From assembly GCA_038244815.1 (NCBI GenBank), contig JBBRTB010000005.1:1-64000 (forward strand): a DNA stretch of 64,000 bases. Reading direction: 5' to 3'. Position numbers and translations under genes: made by a program. Below the pieces are notes generated by a model. That model was not told the DNA's origin. It was given only the letters and a program-made list of their open reading frames with translations, and did not search any database. This document shows positions 1 to 8,413 of this stretch, in pieces. Numbering within the stretch: the first letter of the stretch is position 1; the number at the start of each line of letters is the position of its first letter. The stretch comes from DASVHS01 sp038244815. Lineage in GTDB: Bacteria; Acidobacteriota; Thermoanaerobaculia; Gp7-AA8.

Positions 1-132
1 AACAAAACCGAGTATCGAGACCTCGGCGCCAACTACTACGAGCAACGCTACCGCGAACGTCTCCTCAACTCACTGAAAAAAAAGGCCGCCACTCTCGGCT
101 TTCATCTCACTCCGGCACAGGAGGTTCATTAG
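1..132 (+). CDS. Transposase, C-terminal fragment (IS110-like)
   Basis: An open frame enters from the left edge and ends at a TAG. It encodes 43 residues containing EYRDLGANYYEQRY, then a basic helix and GFHLTP. The pattern YRDLGxxYYxxR...L.K.A..LGF followed by a short tail is typical of the C-terminus of IS110-type (DEDD) transposases, as far as I can recall the family. Catalytic residues would lie outside the window. No terminal inverted repeat is recognisable just downstream, which fits IS110-like elements that lack one. The next gene starts about 70 bases later. Family assignment is tentative; a partial transposase is the likeliest reading. Confidence 0.55.
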   Translation, partial: NKTEYRDLGANYYEQRYRERLLNSLKKKAATLGFHLTPAQEVH

Positions 133-205
133 AAGCGCCGCAGAGCGCGAGGAATCTGGGAGGGGGTGCGACCCGCGACGGGCGACCCGTATACTCCACT
201 TCGGC

Positions 206-1612
206 ATGCGCAAGCGCTTCACCATCGTCATCGTCGCTGTGACCTGCGCCGTCGCTCTCTCCCTGCAGTGCCGGAGGGCCAGCGGCGTTCCCGCCGATCC
301 GATGGATGCGGAAGCGGCCGATGCCTTCATCCATTACCTGCGCATCGACACGTCCAATCCGCCGGGCAACGAAACCGCGGGTGCGAAGTTCCTCCAGCAA
401 CTACTCACAAAGGAAGGGATCGAGACGCGCCTTCTGGGATCGGATCCGAAGCGGCAGTCGCTGTATGCGCGTCTCGGCTCGGGGACGGGAGAGAAAGCGC
501 TGGTGCTCCTGCATCACATCGATGTGATTCCACCGATCGTTGCGGAGTGGACGAAGCCGCCGTTCTCGGGGATGCAGTCGAACGGATACATCTGGGGACG
601 CGGCGCTCTGGACATCAAGTCGCTGGGCATCGCCGAGCTGATGTCCCTGATCGAGCTCAAGCGCCGCAACGTGCCGCTCCAGCGCGACGTGATCTATCTG
701 GCCGTGGCGGACGAAGAGCTCGGCGGCCTGCGCGGCTGCAAGGAAGTGCTCGAGAAATATCCGGAGCTGTTCGCGAATGCCGGATTCGTGATCAACGAGG
801 GCGGATACAACGAGACGGTCGTCGACAAGGTGACGTTCTGGGGCATCGAAACCCAGCAGAAGGTGCCGCTGTTTCTGCGGATCCATACCAAGGGCGAAGG
901 TGGTCACAGTGCGGCGCCGCCCGACAACGGCGGCGCGGTGGCGAAACTGGTCCGGGCCCTCAGCGGCGTGCTGGCCATCGAGACTCCCTACCGGCTGCTG
1001 CCGGAAGTGGAGCGTTACTTTCACAGCGCCGGCAAACACCGGCCGGACGAGCGCGGCCAGGTGCTGCGTTCGATTCACGAGCCGCTCGATCTCAAGCGAA
1101 TCGAGCGGGTGCTCTCGCCGGGGTACAGGTCGCTGCTGCGGGACAGCATCGCGCTGACACACCTGACCGGAGGCATCGCCCCGAACGCCCTTCCGGCCAA
1201 AGCCACGTGCGATGTCGACATCCGTCTGCTGCCCGGTTCGACGACGGCGCCGATGATCGAGCGCGTGAAAACGGCCGTGGGAAAGAACGGTGAGGTCGAA
1301 GTGCTGCTGGCCGGCGAGCCCGTTCCGGAGAGCTCGTCCGACACCCTGTTGTTTCGTACCCTGGTGCGGGAGATGACGAAGGCGGAGCCCGGCTCATCTG
1401 CCGCGGCGATCGTCGGCGCCGGAACCTCGGACAGCCGCTTTTTCCGTGCCCGGGGCATCACCGCCTATGGCGTTGCGCCGTTCAAGGTCAACTATTACGA
1501 CGCCGACACGGTCCACGCCAGTGACGAGCGGATCCGCGCGAAGTTCTTCGCCGAGGGCGTGCATCTGATGCGGAAAATCGTCAGCGACTTCTGCGCGCGT
1601 CCGTCGCAATGA
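206..1612 (+). CDS. M20 family metallopeptidase, secreted
   Basis: A 468-residue zinc peptidase of the M20/M25/M40 clan, which hydrolyses dipeptides or N-acyl amino acids. An N-terminal hydrophobic segment (about residues 5-20) ending near a Cys looks like a signal peptide. The metal ligands are visible: HHID (H104, D106), GRGALDIK with bridging D136, DEELGG with catalytic E170 and ligand E171, and a later GGHSAAP dimerisation-domain motif. Length is normal for carboxypeptidase Ss1/Gly-X carboxypeptidase-like members. The stop codon overlaps the next start by 4 bases (ATGA at 1609-1612), so the two genes are probably co-translated. The exact substrate cannot be read from sequence. Confidence 0.88.
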   Translation: MRKRFTIVIVAVTCAVALSLQCRRASGVPADPMDAEAADAFIHYLRIDTSNPPGNETAGAKFLQQLLTKEGIETRLLGSDPKRQSLYARLGSGTGEKALVLLHHIDVIPPIVAEWTKPPFSGMQSNGYIWGRGALDIKSLGIAELMSLIELKRRNVPLQRDVIYLAVADEELGGLRGCKEVLEKYPELFANAGFVINEGGYNETVVDKVTFWGIETQQKVPLFLRIHTKGEGGHSAAPPDNGGAVAKLVRALSGVLAIETPYRLLPEVERYFHSAGKHRPDERGQVLRSIHEPLDLKRIERVLSPGYRSLLRDSIALTHLTGGIAPNALPAKATCDVDIRLLPGSTTAPMIERVKTAVGKNGEVEVLLAGEPVPESSSDTLLFRTLVREMTKAEPGSSAAAIVGAGTSDSRFFRARGITAYGVAPFKVNYYDADTVHASDERIRAKFFAEGVHLMRKIVSDFCARPSQ

Positions 1613-3597
1613 AGCGCCACCGTTTCGCACTGGCGATTCTGGCGCTGCTCCTGGCGGTGCTCTTTGCGCCGCCGCTGGCCCAGCGTGAGGTCTTTACGTT
1701 CCGCGATCACGCCGACTATTTCCAGCCGCTCCGCTACTACACGTCGATTCAACTGCGGGCCGGCCTGCTTCCCCACTGGAACCCGTACAGCGCTTCGGGC
1801 GAGCCGTGGCTCGCCAATCCTCAGACCGGCGCGTTCTACCCGCCGATGTGGCTCTTTCTGGTCATGCCGTTCGAGAGCGCCTACATGCTTCATCTCGCGC
1901 TGCATCTGCTGCTGCTGGGCTGGGGCGCCTATCTGCTGTTCGCGCGCTCCTTGTCGCCGGGAGCGGCGCTCGCCGGCGCGACGATCCTCACTTTCTGCGG
2001 TCCGACCATGTCGCTCCTCGACGTCTCGAACAATCTCTGCAGCTTTGCCTGGGTGCCTCTGGTGATCTGGTGCGCGGTGTCGCGCGCGAGCTGGCGCCTC
2101 TCGGGTCTGGTGCTGGCGCTCACGTTTCTGGCAGGCGAGCCGTTCTTCGCCGCGCTGGCGGCGCTGTTGTTCGTTCTCCTGGCCCGCGACGCGAAACGAA
2201 TCGTCCTGAGCGCGCTCACGGCTTTCGGGTTGAGCGCGATCCAGCTCCTGCCGTTTCTGGAGATGCTGCGCGGCAGCGATCGGGCCGCCCGGCTGTCGGC
2301 CGGCCAGATCTTCCTCGAATCGATGCCCGTGTCCGACTGGCTGCGCATCATCGTCCCGCCGCATTTCCGGAGCGGGGGGTTCGATCCCGGCCTTTCGCAG
2401 CATTTCATCGCGGTGATTTATGTGGGGATTCCGGCGGTGGTGCTGGCGTTGCTGGCGGTCGCAGGTCGCAGGTCGTGGGTCAAGGGGGCCTCGTCGCCTG
2501 AAGGCCCCCGTGACCCACGACCCACGACCCACGACCGGCGGACCGTGCTGGCCTGGCTCGCGCTTCTCGCATTCGCTGTTCTCGTGGCTGCCGGGAATCG
2601 TCTTCCTTTGATCGGCCAGGGATTCGCGCGGCTCCCGCTCACGCTTTTCCGTTACCCATCGCGGGTCGTTCCGTTCGGTGCGCTGGCCATCGCGGCGCTC
2701 GCGGCGATGGGATGGGAGCGTATCCGTCCGAACCGGCGCTGGGCCGATCTGCTGCTGGTTCTCGTGATCGTCGTCGATCTGGTTCCGCAGGAGCGGCCGC
2801 TTTTCGACATGGCCACGTTCACGACGGATCTCGTTCCGTACGCGGCATCGATCGGGCGGCTGGCGAAAATCATTCGCATGCCCGCCGAGCGCATCACAAA
2901 TCGCTCGGCGTGGATCTCGGGCTATCTCAACCTCTATCAGCGGCGGTACGACGCATCGACGGCGGCGCCGGTGGTGAGCGAGCGCTATCTGCGCCTTCTG
3001 GATGTCGTGGTTGCGAGCAGACGCCGCGAGCTCGTCGACCTGATCGGCGGCGGATACATTCTCTCCGCCCAGCCCATTCCTTCGCTTCGGGTGGTGGCGT
3101 CTTCGGGTCCGGTGAAGATCTATCTCAACGGCGCTGTGCCGCCGATGGCGACATTCTGGTCGCGTGCCGTGTCGTTTCCGTCAGCGGATGAGGCTTTGCG
3201 TACCTCGATCGAGCATCCGGATCGCGCCGCGCTGTACGTCACGCCGCCGATCAGTCCGGCATTTGCGAAGGCGACGCCGCTGGTGACCTCGACGTCGTAC
3301 GTGGCACTGGATGCGCGCCACGCCCAGGTCGAGGTCGACGCGCCTTCCGATGGGATCGTCATGCTGACGCAGCAGGATTCTCCGTCGTGGCACGTGTTCG
3401 TCGACGGAATCGAGAAAAGGAAACTCCTGGGCGCGGGGATCTTTCGTGCCGTCGAAGTTTCCAAAGGTCACCACGAAGTGGAATGGCGATATCGTTCGCT
3501 TTCACTTCTCGCAGGAACGTGGATGACGGCGGTCACATTGCTTTCACTCTTCCTGAGTCAATTTGTCAAGCGCAGTCGGCCGCAAAAATTTTCTTGA
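1609..3597 (+). CDS. YfhO-like multi-pass membrane protein
   Basis: A 662-residue protein with many hydrophobic helices in its first 400 residues and a soluble C-terminal domain. After the first membrane segment comes an FRDHADYFQP...GLLPHWNPY...GEPWLANPQ region, typical of the YfhO/GT-C-like family, whose members use lipid-linked sugars or decorate cell-wall polymers. The acidic/aromatic loop after helix 1 is where GT-C enzymes place catalytic residues; that role here is inferred. Translation is coupled to the M20 peptidase. A repeat island (2458-2537) is translated in frame as an Arg/Pro/Thr-rich loop between two membrane helices (around residues 284-310), which looks like an insertion tolerated by the fold. 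Confidence 0.75.
   Translation: MKRHRFALAILALLLAVLFAPPLAQREVFTFRDHADYFQPLRYYTSIQLRAGLLPHWNPYSASGEPWLANPQTGAFYPPMWLFLVMPFESAYMLHLALHLLLLGWGAYLLFARSLSPGAALAGATILTFCGPTMSLLDVSNNLCSFAWVPLVIWCAVSRASWRLSGLVLALTFLAGEPFFAALAALLFVLLARDAKRIVLSALTAFGLSAIQLLPFLEMLRGSDRAARLSAGQIFLESMPVSDWLRIIVPPHFRSGGFDPGLSQHFIAVIYVGIPAVVLALLAVAGRRSWVKGASSPEGPRDPRPTTHDRRTVLAWLALLAFAVLVAAGNRLPLIGQGFARLPLTLFRYPSRVVPFGALAIAALAAMGWERIRPNRRWADLLLVLVIVVDLVPQERPLFDMATFTTDLVPYAASIGRLAKIIRMPAERITNRSAWISGYLNLYQRRYDASTAAPVVSERYLRLLDVVVASRRRELVDLIGGGYILSAQPIPSLRVVASSGPVKIYLNGAVPPMATFWSRAVSFPSADEALRTSIEHPDRAALYVTPPISPAFAKATPLVTSTSYVALDARHAQVEVDAPSDGIVMLTQQDSPSWHVFVDGIEKRKLLGAGIFRAVEVSKGHHEVEWRYRSLSLLAGTWMTAVTLLSLFLSQFVKRSRPQKFS
2458..2537. 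repeat. Heptad inverted-repeat element, family A copy 1 (inside CDS)
   Basis: The left arm repeats GGTCGCA/GGTCGTGGGTC. The centre pairs GGGGGCCT with AGGCCCCC across a 10-base loop. The right arm repeats GACCCACGACC. The arms are reverse complements and could form a hairpin of about 80 bases. The same architecture recurs at 3965-4046 (complete), 25346-25400 (left half) and 62104-62147 (right half). This copy lies in frame within the YfhO-like gene. Confidence 0.8.
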
Positions 3598-3624
3598 TCG
3601 CACGTGAAAGCTGAGTAGTAGAAT
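3594..3624 (+). promoter_or_regulatory. Candidate promoter for the Fis-type HTH gene
   Basis: TTGATC (3594-3599) and TAGAAT (3619-3624) are separated by 19 bases, within and just after the end of the YfhO-like gene and 36-45 bases before the possible starts of the HTH gene. The spacing is a little long for a sigma-70 promoter. Prediction from consensus only. Confidence 0.35.
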
Positions 3625-3659
3625 CGCTGCTCATCCAAAACGCGTCACGATAATCGAGG

Positions 3660-3959
3660 TTGGATCGAATGGTGAGTATCGACGACCGGCTGAATGCAAT
3701 CATTCGCGAGTTGATCGGCAATGGCATCACACTGGAGCAGGCCGTCGAAGCTTTCGAAGGGAAGTACATCGTCGCTGCGATGTCTGCCAGCCGCGGCAAC
3801 GTCACGCAGGCTTCGAAGAGACTGGGCGTCCACCGCAACACGCTGCACAACAAACTGCGCACGCAGACCATGCTGAACGGTTTCGCGGAGTCGATTCGTC
3901 CGACCCGCCGCCGAATGGTCTCTGCCAAGAGAGTCGTCGCGCCCAGAAAAGCGCGCTGA
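3660..3959 (+). CDS. Small Fis-type helix-turn-helix DNA-binding protein
   Basis: A 96-99 residue protein. The start may be TTG 3660, ATG 3669 or GTG 3672. Its core ALEQAVEAFEGKYIVAAMSASRGNVTQASKRLGVHRNTLHNKL-like region matches the HTH_8/Fis fold found at the C-terminus of NtrC-type enhancer-binding proteins: a helix, then RGNVTQASKRLGVHRNTLHNKL as helix-turn-helix. No AAA+ or receiver domain is present, so it is a stand-alone DNA-binding unit with a basic tail (RPTRRRMVSAKR). It may be a nucleoid-type or local regulator; target unknown. It sits alone between the YfhO-like gene and a family-A repeat element. Confidence 0.8.
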   Translation: MDRMVSIDDRLNAIIRELIGNGITLEQAVEAFEGKYIVAAMSASRGNVTQASKRLGVHRNTLHNKLRTQTMLNGFAESIRPTRRRMVSAKRVVAPRKAR

Positions 3960-3964
3960 CCGAT

Positions 3965-4046
3965 GGTCGTAGGTCGAAGGTCGTAGGTCACCGGGGGCGT
4001 TTGAGCTCAAAGGCCCATACGACCCACGACCGACGACCGGCGACCT
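3965..4046. repeat. Heptad inverted-repeat element, family A copy 2
   Basis: The left arm is built from GGTCGTA/GGTCGAA units. The centre has GGGGGCGT and AGGCCCAT around a 10-base loop. The right arm is built from GACCCACGACCGACGACC units and ends 3 bases before the rnr start codon, so the element forms most of the rnr 5' leader if transcription begins upstream. Same layout as the copy at 2458-2537. Confidence 0.8.
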
Positions 4047-4049
4047 GAA

Positions 4050-6239
4050 ATGCTTCCTCAGAAATCAGAACTTCACGAGTCCATCGTCGCGCTCCTGCGG
4101 GAACGCGGCAATCGTCTGCTCACCATCGGCGACATCCATCAACGTCTCGGTGACACGGAAGCGACGCGCCAGGAGGTCGAGCACGCTGCTGGCGACCTCG
4201 AGCGCGACGGCATCATCATCGCGGTCCGCGGGAAGCGCTACTCGCTCCTCGAGTTCACTCCCTACCACGCCGGACGCGTCAAAGTGCACCCGGACGGTTA
4301 CGGCACGATCTTCGGCGGAGACGAGCCGGACATCTACATCGACCGCAAAGCCATGAAGGGCGCCATGAACGGCGACCTCATCGTCGTGCGCGCGGACAAG
4401 CGTGAGTCGAAGTTCAAGAAGCTCCACGGCCGCGACCTCGTCGTCGGCGAGGTGGTCAGCGTCCTCCGTCGCGCCCACCGTACGGTCGTTGGCCGATTTC
4501 ATGCGAACGAGGTCCATTCCTTCGTCGTGCCGTACGACTTCCGCATCGACACCGACATCGTCATCGACAGCCAGGCCGATGAGATGGGCGCGCGCGACGG
4601 CGAGATGGTCAACGTGGAGATCGACCGCTATCCGGACCGCGGCTCCCACCTCGCTCACGGACGCGTTGTCGAACTGCTCGGCTTCATCGGCGAGCCGGGC
4701 GTCGACATCGAAGTGGTCATCCGCAAGTTCCACATCCCGCACAACTTCCCACCGGAGGTGCTGCGAGCGGCCGAGTCCGTCCCGACCGAAGTGGCGCCTG
4801 ATGAGCTGGCCAGGCGAGTCGACCTGCGGGACCGCAACATCGTCACGATCGACGGCGAGACGGCCAAAGACTTCGATGACGCCGTCGAGGTGCGGCTGCT
4901 TCCGAACGGCAACTATCTGCTGGGCGTCCACATCGCCGACGTGGCTCACTACGTGACCGAGGGAGGTGATCTCGATCGGGAAGCGTTCGAGCGCGGAACG
5001 TCGGTCTACTTTCCCGGCCGGGCGGTGCCGATGCTGCCGGAGCGTCTCTCGAACGGAATCTGTTCGCTGAACCCGCGCGTGGAGCGCCTGACGTTCTCGT
5101 GCGACATCGAGATCGACAAGCGCGGCCGTTTCGTCGACCACCGCACGTACAAATCGGTGATCAGGACGAAGGAGCGGATGACGTACACGGATGTGAACGC
5201 CATCCTGACCGCGCGCACCCCGGAGCTGGAGCAACGCTACGGATACCTGCTGCCCGAGTTCGAGCGCATGCACGCGCTGTACGAGATTCTGCGCGCCCGG
5301 CGCTACAAACGAGGCTCCATCGACTTCGATCTGCCCGAGGCCGACGTCGTCCTCGGCCAGAGCGGCGACATCGAGACCATCCGCGCCACCGAGCGCAACG
5401 TCGCCCACCGGCTCATCGAGGAGTTCATGCTCGCCGCGAACGAGGTGGTGGCCACACAGCTGGTGATGGCGAATCAGCCGGGCCTGTATCGCGTGCACCA
5501 GCAGCCGGACCCGCAGAAACTCGAGGATCTGAAGCAGATCCTCAAGGAGTTCAAGCTGACGTTGCGCGGCGATGTCGAGGACATCCGGCCGGGCGAGTTA
5601 CAGCGGGTGCTCAAGTCCGTTGCAGGCACGCCCGAGGAGCGGTTCCTGACGAACATCGTCCTCCGCTCCATGAAGCGGGCCTTTTACGCCGACGAGAGTC
5701 TCGGACACTTCGCCCTTGGACTTCAGCACTACTGCCATTTCACTTCACCCATTCGCCGCTATCCCGATCTGGTCGTCCATCGCCGGCTGGCCGAGCTGAT
5801 CGCCAGCGGTTCGATGCACGGCGAGCGTCTGGCACGCGTGGAGGCCGCGCATCCGTTGTATGCGATGCAGTCAAGCGAGCGCGAGCGGCGCGCCGAAGAG
5901 GCCGAGCGCGAAGTGCTGGAATGGAAGAAGGTCATCTTCATGCGTGGCCGGATCGGCAATCAATTTTCCGGCATCATCACCGGCGTGGCGCCCTTCGGAG
6001 TGTTCATCGAGCTCGACGAGATCCTGGTCCAGGGGCTCGTGCCCGTGGCCACGATTGGCGGAGACTTCTGGAACTTCGCCGAACGCGAGCACCGTCTGCG
6101 CGGCCAGTCATCCAACCGCGAGCTGCGCCTCGGCGATCACGTCAGGATCGAGGTCAAGTCAATCGACGAGGATCGCCACCAGATCGAGTTTCGGCTCATC
6201 GAAGTCGCTGGAACTGCGATTGCACGGCGAGAGCGGTAA
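4050..6239 (+). CDS. rnr: Ribonuclease R
   Basis: A 729-residue RNase II-family 3'-5' exoribonuclease that degrades structured RNA. Domain order is normal for RNase R: an N-terminal winged-helix region (about 1-70), cold-shock-like OB folds (about 75-230), the RNB catalytic domain (about 250-580) and a C-terminal S1 domain (about 630-715). The catalytic region contains TIDGETAKDFDDAV with the Asp cluster and HIADVAHYV. The S1 domain reads GRIGNQFSGIITGVAPFGVFIELDE. Length is typical for short RNase R proteins without the long basic tail. No Shine-Dalgarno sequence is obvious because the upstream bases are the right arm of a repeat element. Confidence 0.93.
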   Translation: MLPQKSELHESIVALLRERGNRLLTIGDIHQRLGDTEATRQEVEHAAGDLERDGIIIAVRGKRYSLLEFTPYHAGRVKVHPDGYGTIFGGDEPDIYIDRKAMKGAMNGDLIVVRADKRESKFKKLHGRDLVVGEVVSVLRRAHRTVVGRFHANEVHSFVVPYDFRIDTDIVIDSQADEMGARDGEMVNVEIDRYPDRGSHLAHGRVVELLGFIGEPGVDIEVVIRKFHIPHNFPPEVLRAAESVPTEVAPDELARRVDLRDRNIVTIDGETAKDFDDAVEVRLLPNGNYLLGVHIADVAHYVTEGGDLDREAFERGTSVYFPGRAVPMLPERLSNGICSLNPRVERLTFSCDIEIDKRGRFVDHRTYKSVIRTKERMTYTDVNAILTARTPELEQRYGYLLPEFERMHALYEILRARRYKRGSIDFDLPEADVVLGQSGDIETIRATERNVAHRLIEEFMLAANEVVATQLVMANQPGLYRVHQQPDPQKLEDLKQILKEFKLTLRGDVEDIRPGELQRVLKSVAGTPEERFLTNIVLRSMKRAFYADESLGHFALGLQHYCHFTSPIRRYPDLVVHRRLAELIASGSMHGERLARVEAAHPLYAMQSSERERRAEEAEREVLEWKKVIFMRGRIGNQFSGIITGVAPFGVFIELDEILVQGLVPVATIGGDFWNFAEREHRLRGQSSNRELRLGDHVRIEVKSIDEDRHQIEFRLIEVAGTAIARRER

Positions 6240-6301
6240 GATGAGGCGCATCGGCCCGAAGTCCTGGGCCTGACGCCTTTTGAACGGAACGGGACGGGGC
6301 G

Positions 6302-7384
6302 ATGGCTAATGACCTGAGCGCGCGGATCAAGGGACTTCTCGACCAGCGGATCGCGCTCGAAACAAAACTACAGAACGAGAAGGGCGAGCTCTCCGACGCG
6401 GCCACTGGCCGTTACGACGACGCCTACGCCGCGTTGCAGCGCCAGCTGGCATCGCTGTTCAAGGAGACCGGAGACGACAGCCAGCGCATCACCATCATGC
6501 TGGAGATGATGCGCATCCTGGAGAACCGGCTCGTCTATCTTCAGAACTTCATCGTCGAGCCAAGCTCGGACAACCGCATCCTGGCCCAGCTCGTCACGAA
6601 ATTCATCGATCAGATGAACCGCGAGGGACGGTCCGTGCTGACGTCGCTCGAGGCCACGTACTACCAGGCCGTGGCCTCCCTCTACGCGGGCGATCCGGCC
6701 CGGGCCCGTCAGGGATTCCGCGAGGCCTGCGCCTCGGAAGAATCGGACGAGGCCAACGACATCAAGTACAAGTCGTACGTCCTGCTCGGGCATCTGTCGC
6801 ACGAAGAGCACGACTACGCGGGAGCCAGAGAGCTGCACGATCAGTCGCTGCGCTATTCGGCGAACAACAACGTCACAGCGCAGGCACTGGCATTCAAGGC
6901 CCTCAACTCCTACGCGCTGCACGATCAGGAGGAATCGCTCCGTCTCTTCGAGGAGGCCCTGCACCTCTTCGATCCGAACCAGCCGTTCTTCAATTCGTAC
7001 TTTTTCCGCAACGCCCTTCTTTTCTGCGGAGCGATCTGCTTCGACCGCAAGCAGTACGACAAGGCCGAGGAGTACTACCGGCGCGTGGTCTCCAGCGTCG
7101 AGCAGCAGTCCTACGACTACTTCGACGCCCTCTCACACCTGGGCCGCATCCAGTACGTGGGGGGCCGCTTCGATGAGGCCGCGGCCTCGTTCGAGCGCGC
7201 GCTGGAGACGCACAAGTTCAGCGAGAACGAATACGTCGTGGACACGTTCTTCTGGCTGGCGCGAACGCACCTGAAGCGCAACGATCGCGAGGCCGCACGC
7301 GCCTACCTCCAGAAGATCGCCGCCTCGGACGTGCGCTACGAGAAACGCCCGCAGGCCGTCGAGCTGCTCGCGAAAGTGAGCTGA
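6302..7384 (+). CDS. Tetratricopeptide-repeat protein
   Basis: A 360-residue cytoplasmic protein without a signal peptide. The first 120 residues are helical and coiled-coil-like (LDQRIALETKLQNEKGEL and onward). From about residue 125 it has TPR-type helical pairs such as ALYAGDPARARQGFREA, YDKAEEYYRRVVS, RFDEAAASFERALE and DREAARAYLQKIA. It probably acts as a protein-protein scaffold; no catalytic motif is seen. It follows rnr by about 60 bases and may be co-transcribed. It ends 16 bases before the convergent secreted-protein gene. Confidence 0.75.
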   Translation: MANDLSARIKGLLDQRIALETKLQNEKGELSDAATGRYDDAYAALQRQLASLFKETGDDSQRITIMLEMMRILENRLVYLQNFIVEPSSDNRILAQLVTKFIDQMNREGRSVLTSLEATYYQAVASLYAGDPARARQGFREACASEESDEANDIKYKSYVLLGHLSHEEHDYAGARELHDQSLRYSANNNVTAQALAFKALNSYALHDQEESLRLFEEALHLFDPNQPFFNSYFFRNALLFCGAICFDRKQYDKAEEYYRRVVSSVEQQSYDYFDALSHLGRIQYVGGRFDEAAASFERALETHKFSENEYVVDTFFWLARTHLKRNDREAARAYLQKIAASDVRYEKRPQAVELLAKVS

Positions 7385-7400
7385 GCGCGTTCGGCAGTTC

Positions 7401-8411
7401 CTACTGCGCCTTCAGCAGGACCACATCGCTGTAGGCGTCGAACGGCGAGCGCACCCAGAGCTCGGGATGCTTCTTCCCGATGGCGAGCTCGATGGGCTGA
7501 TTGGTGAATCCCACCGTCTGTTCGCCGAGGTAAACCTGCGCTTCGACCGGTTTGCCCGTATCCGAGTCGGTGGCCGTGATGGTGAGCGAGTGCGCGTCAC
7601 GCTTCATCGACGTGATCATCTTCGGTAACTCCGTCGGCGGAAGTGTGTGAACGGTCTCGTAACCGGGAGCGGTGATGGACATCGATACCGGCCGGACATC
7701 GCTGTGACCGTCGGCGTTCGGCACGCGGATCAGGATGCGCGGCCAGTTGAAGACGTAATAGGTGGTGGGTTTTCCGGTGGGCGGATCGGTGGCATAGACG
7801 ATCTGGTCCTCGAACGAGATCTCCGCCTCCACCGGCACGTGCGTCTCGCTGTCGACCGCGAAGATGCGAATGGGACCCTTGTAGCCGGCCGGGACCGTGG
7901 CGGGACTCGACCACCAGTCCATGTGGTGCGGTCCGGACGGCTCGACCCCCGACTCCTTGAGGCACTTCTGCGCGGCCGCCCAGTCCTTGCTGCCGTGCTG
8001 ATCGACGCCGGAGACGTACGTGTCCATCCAGGTATGGCACTGCCGGTTGTCATCGGGGCGGGTCTTCGGATCGAAGATGGTCTCGCACGTGCCGCGGAGC
8101 GCCAGCGCGAATACGTCGTTGCAGAACCACCACAGGCGGCCGGGCGAGGCGTTGCACGTGGCGCGTTTCACGCAGAAGGGTTTTGTCGTCGCTTCGAGCT
8201 GATCGCCGTACTTGTCACTCCATTTCGGATCGAGATCGCGATTGAAAAATGCGTGTGCGGCCTGCTCGAAGGAAACATTCGTGAACGAGATGCACGGTTC
8301 CTTCGAAGCACACGGGCTGGGCGTGAAGTCCGACGGGAAGATCTCCGCGTGCGGGTGCTGCTGCGCGAAGACACTGCTCGATAACAGAAGAAGGAGGGCT
8401 GCTTTTTTCAT
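7401..8411 (-). CDS. Secreted protein of unknown function, Cys-containing
   Basis: 336 residues from ATG 8411, with a clean signal peptide (MKKAALLLLLSSSVFAQ). A TTG at 8417 would overlap the upstream stop. The N-terminal half has several cysteines in local pairs (SPCASKEPCISF, FCVKRATCNA, WWFCNDVFA, TCETIF), suggesting disulphides. The C-terminal half contains two repeats of a beta-sandwich type: an IFAVDSETHVPVEAEISFEDQIVYATD-like segment and a later ITATDSDTGKPVEAQVYLGEQTVGFTN-like segment, resembling carboxypeptidase-regulatory-like folds. Function unrecognised. It lies directly downstream of the response regulator/phosphatase gene and is probably in its operon. Confidence 0.7.
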   Translation of the reverse strand: MKKAALLLLLSSSVFAQQHPHAEIFPSDFTPSPCASKEPCISFTNVSFEQAAHAFFNRDLDPKWSDKYGDQLEATTKPFCVKRATCNASPGRLWWFCNDVFALALRGTCETIFDPKTRPDDNRQCHTWMDTYVSGVDQHGSKDWAAAQKCLKESGVEPSGPHHMDWWSSPATVPAGYKGPIRIFAVDSETHVPVEAEISFEDQIVYATDPPTGKPTTYYVFNWPRILIRVPNADGHSDVRPVSMSITAPGYETVHTLPPTELPKMITSMKRDAHSLTITATDSDTGKPVEAQVYLGEQTVGFTNQPIELAIGKKHPELWVRSPFDAYSDVVLLKAQ

Positions 8412-8413
8412 AG

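Noticed and set aside
4065..5498. 477-codon minus-strand open frame opposite RNase R
   Set aside because: Antisense of a certain gene; rich in His/Val/Asp without any recognisable domain.
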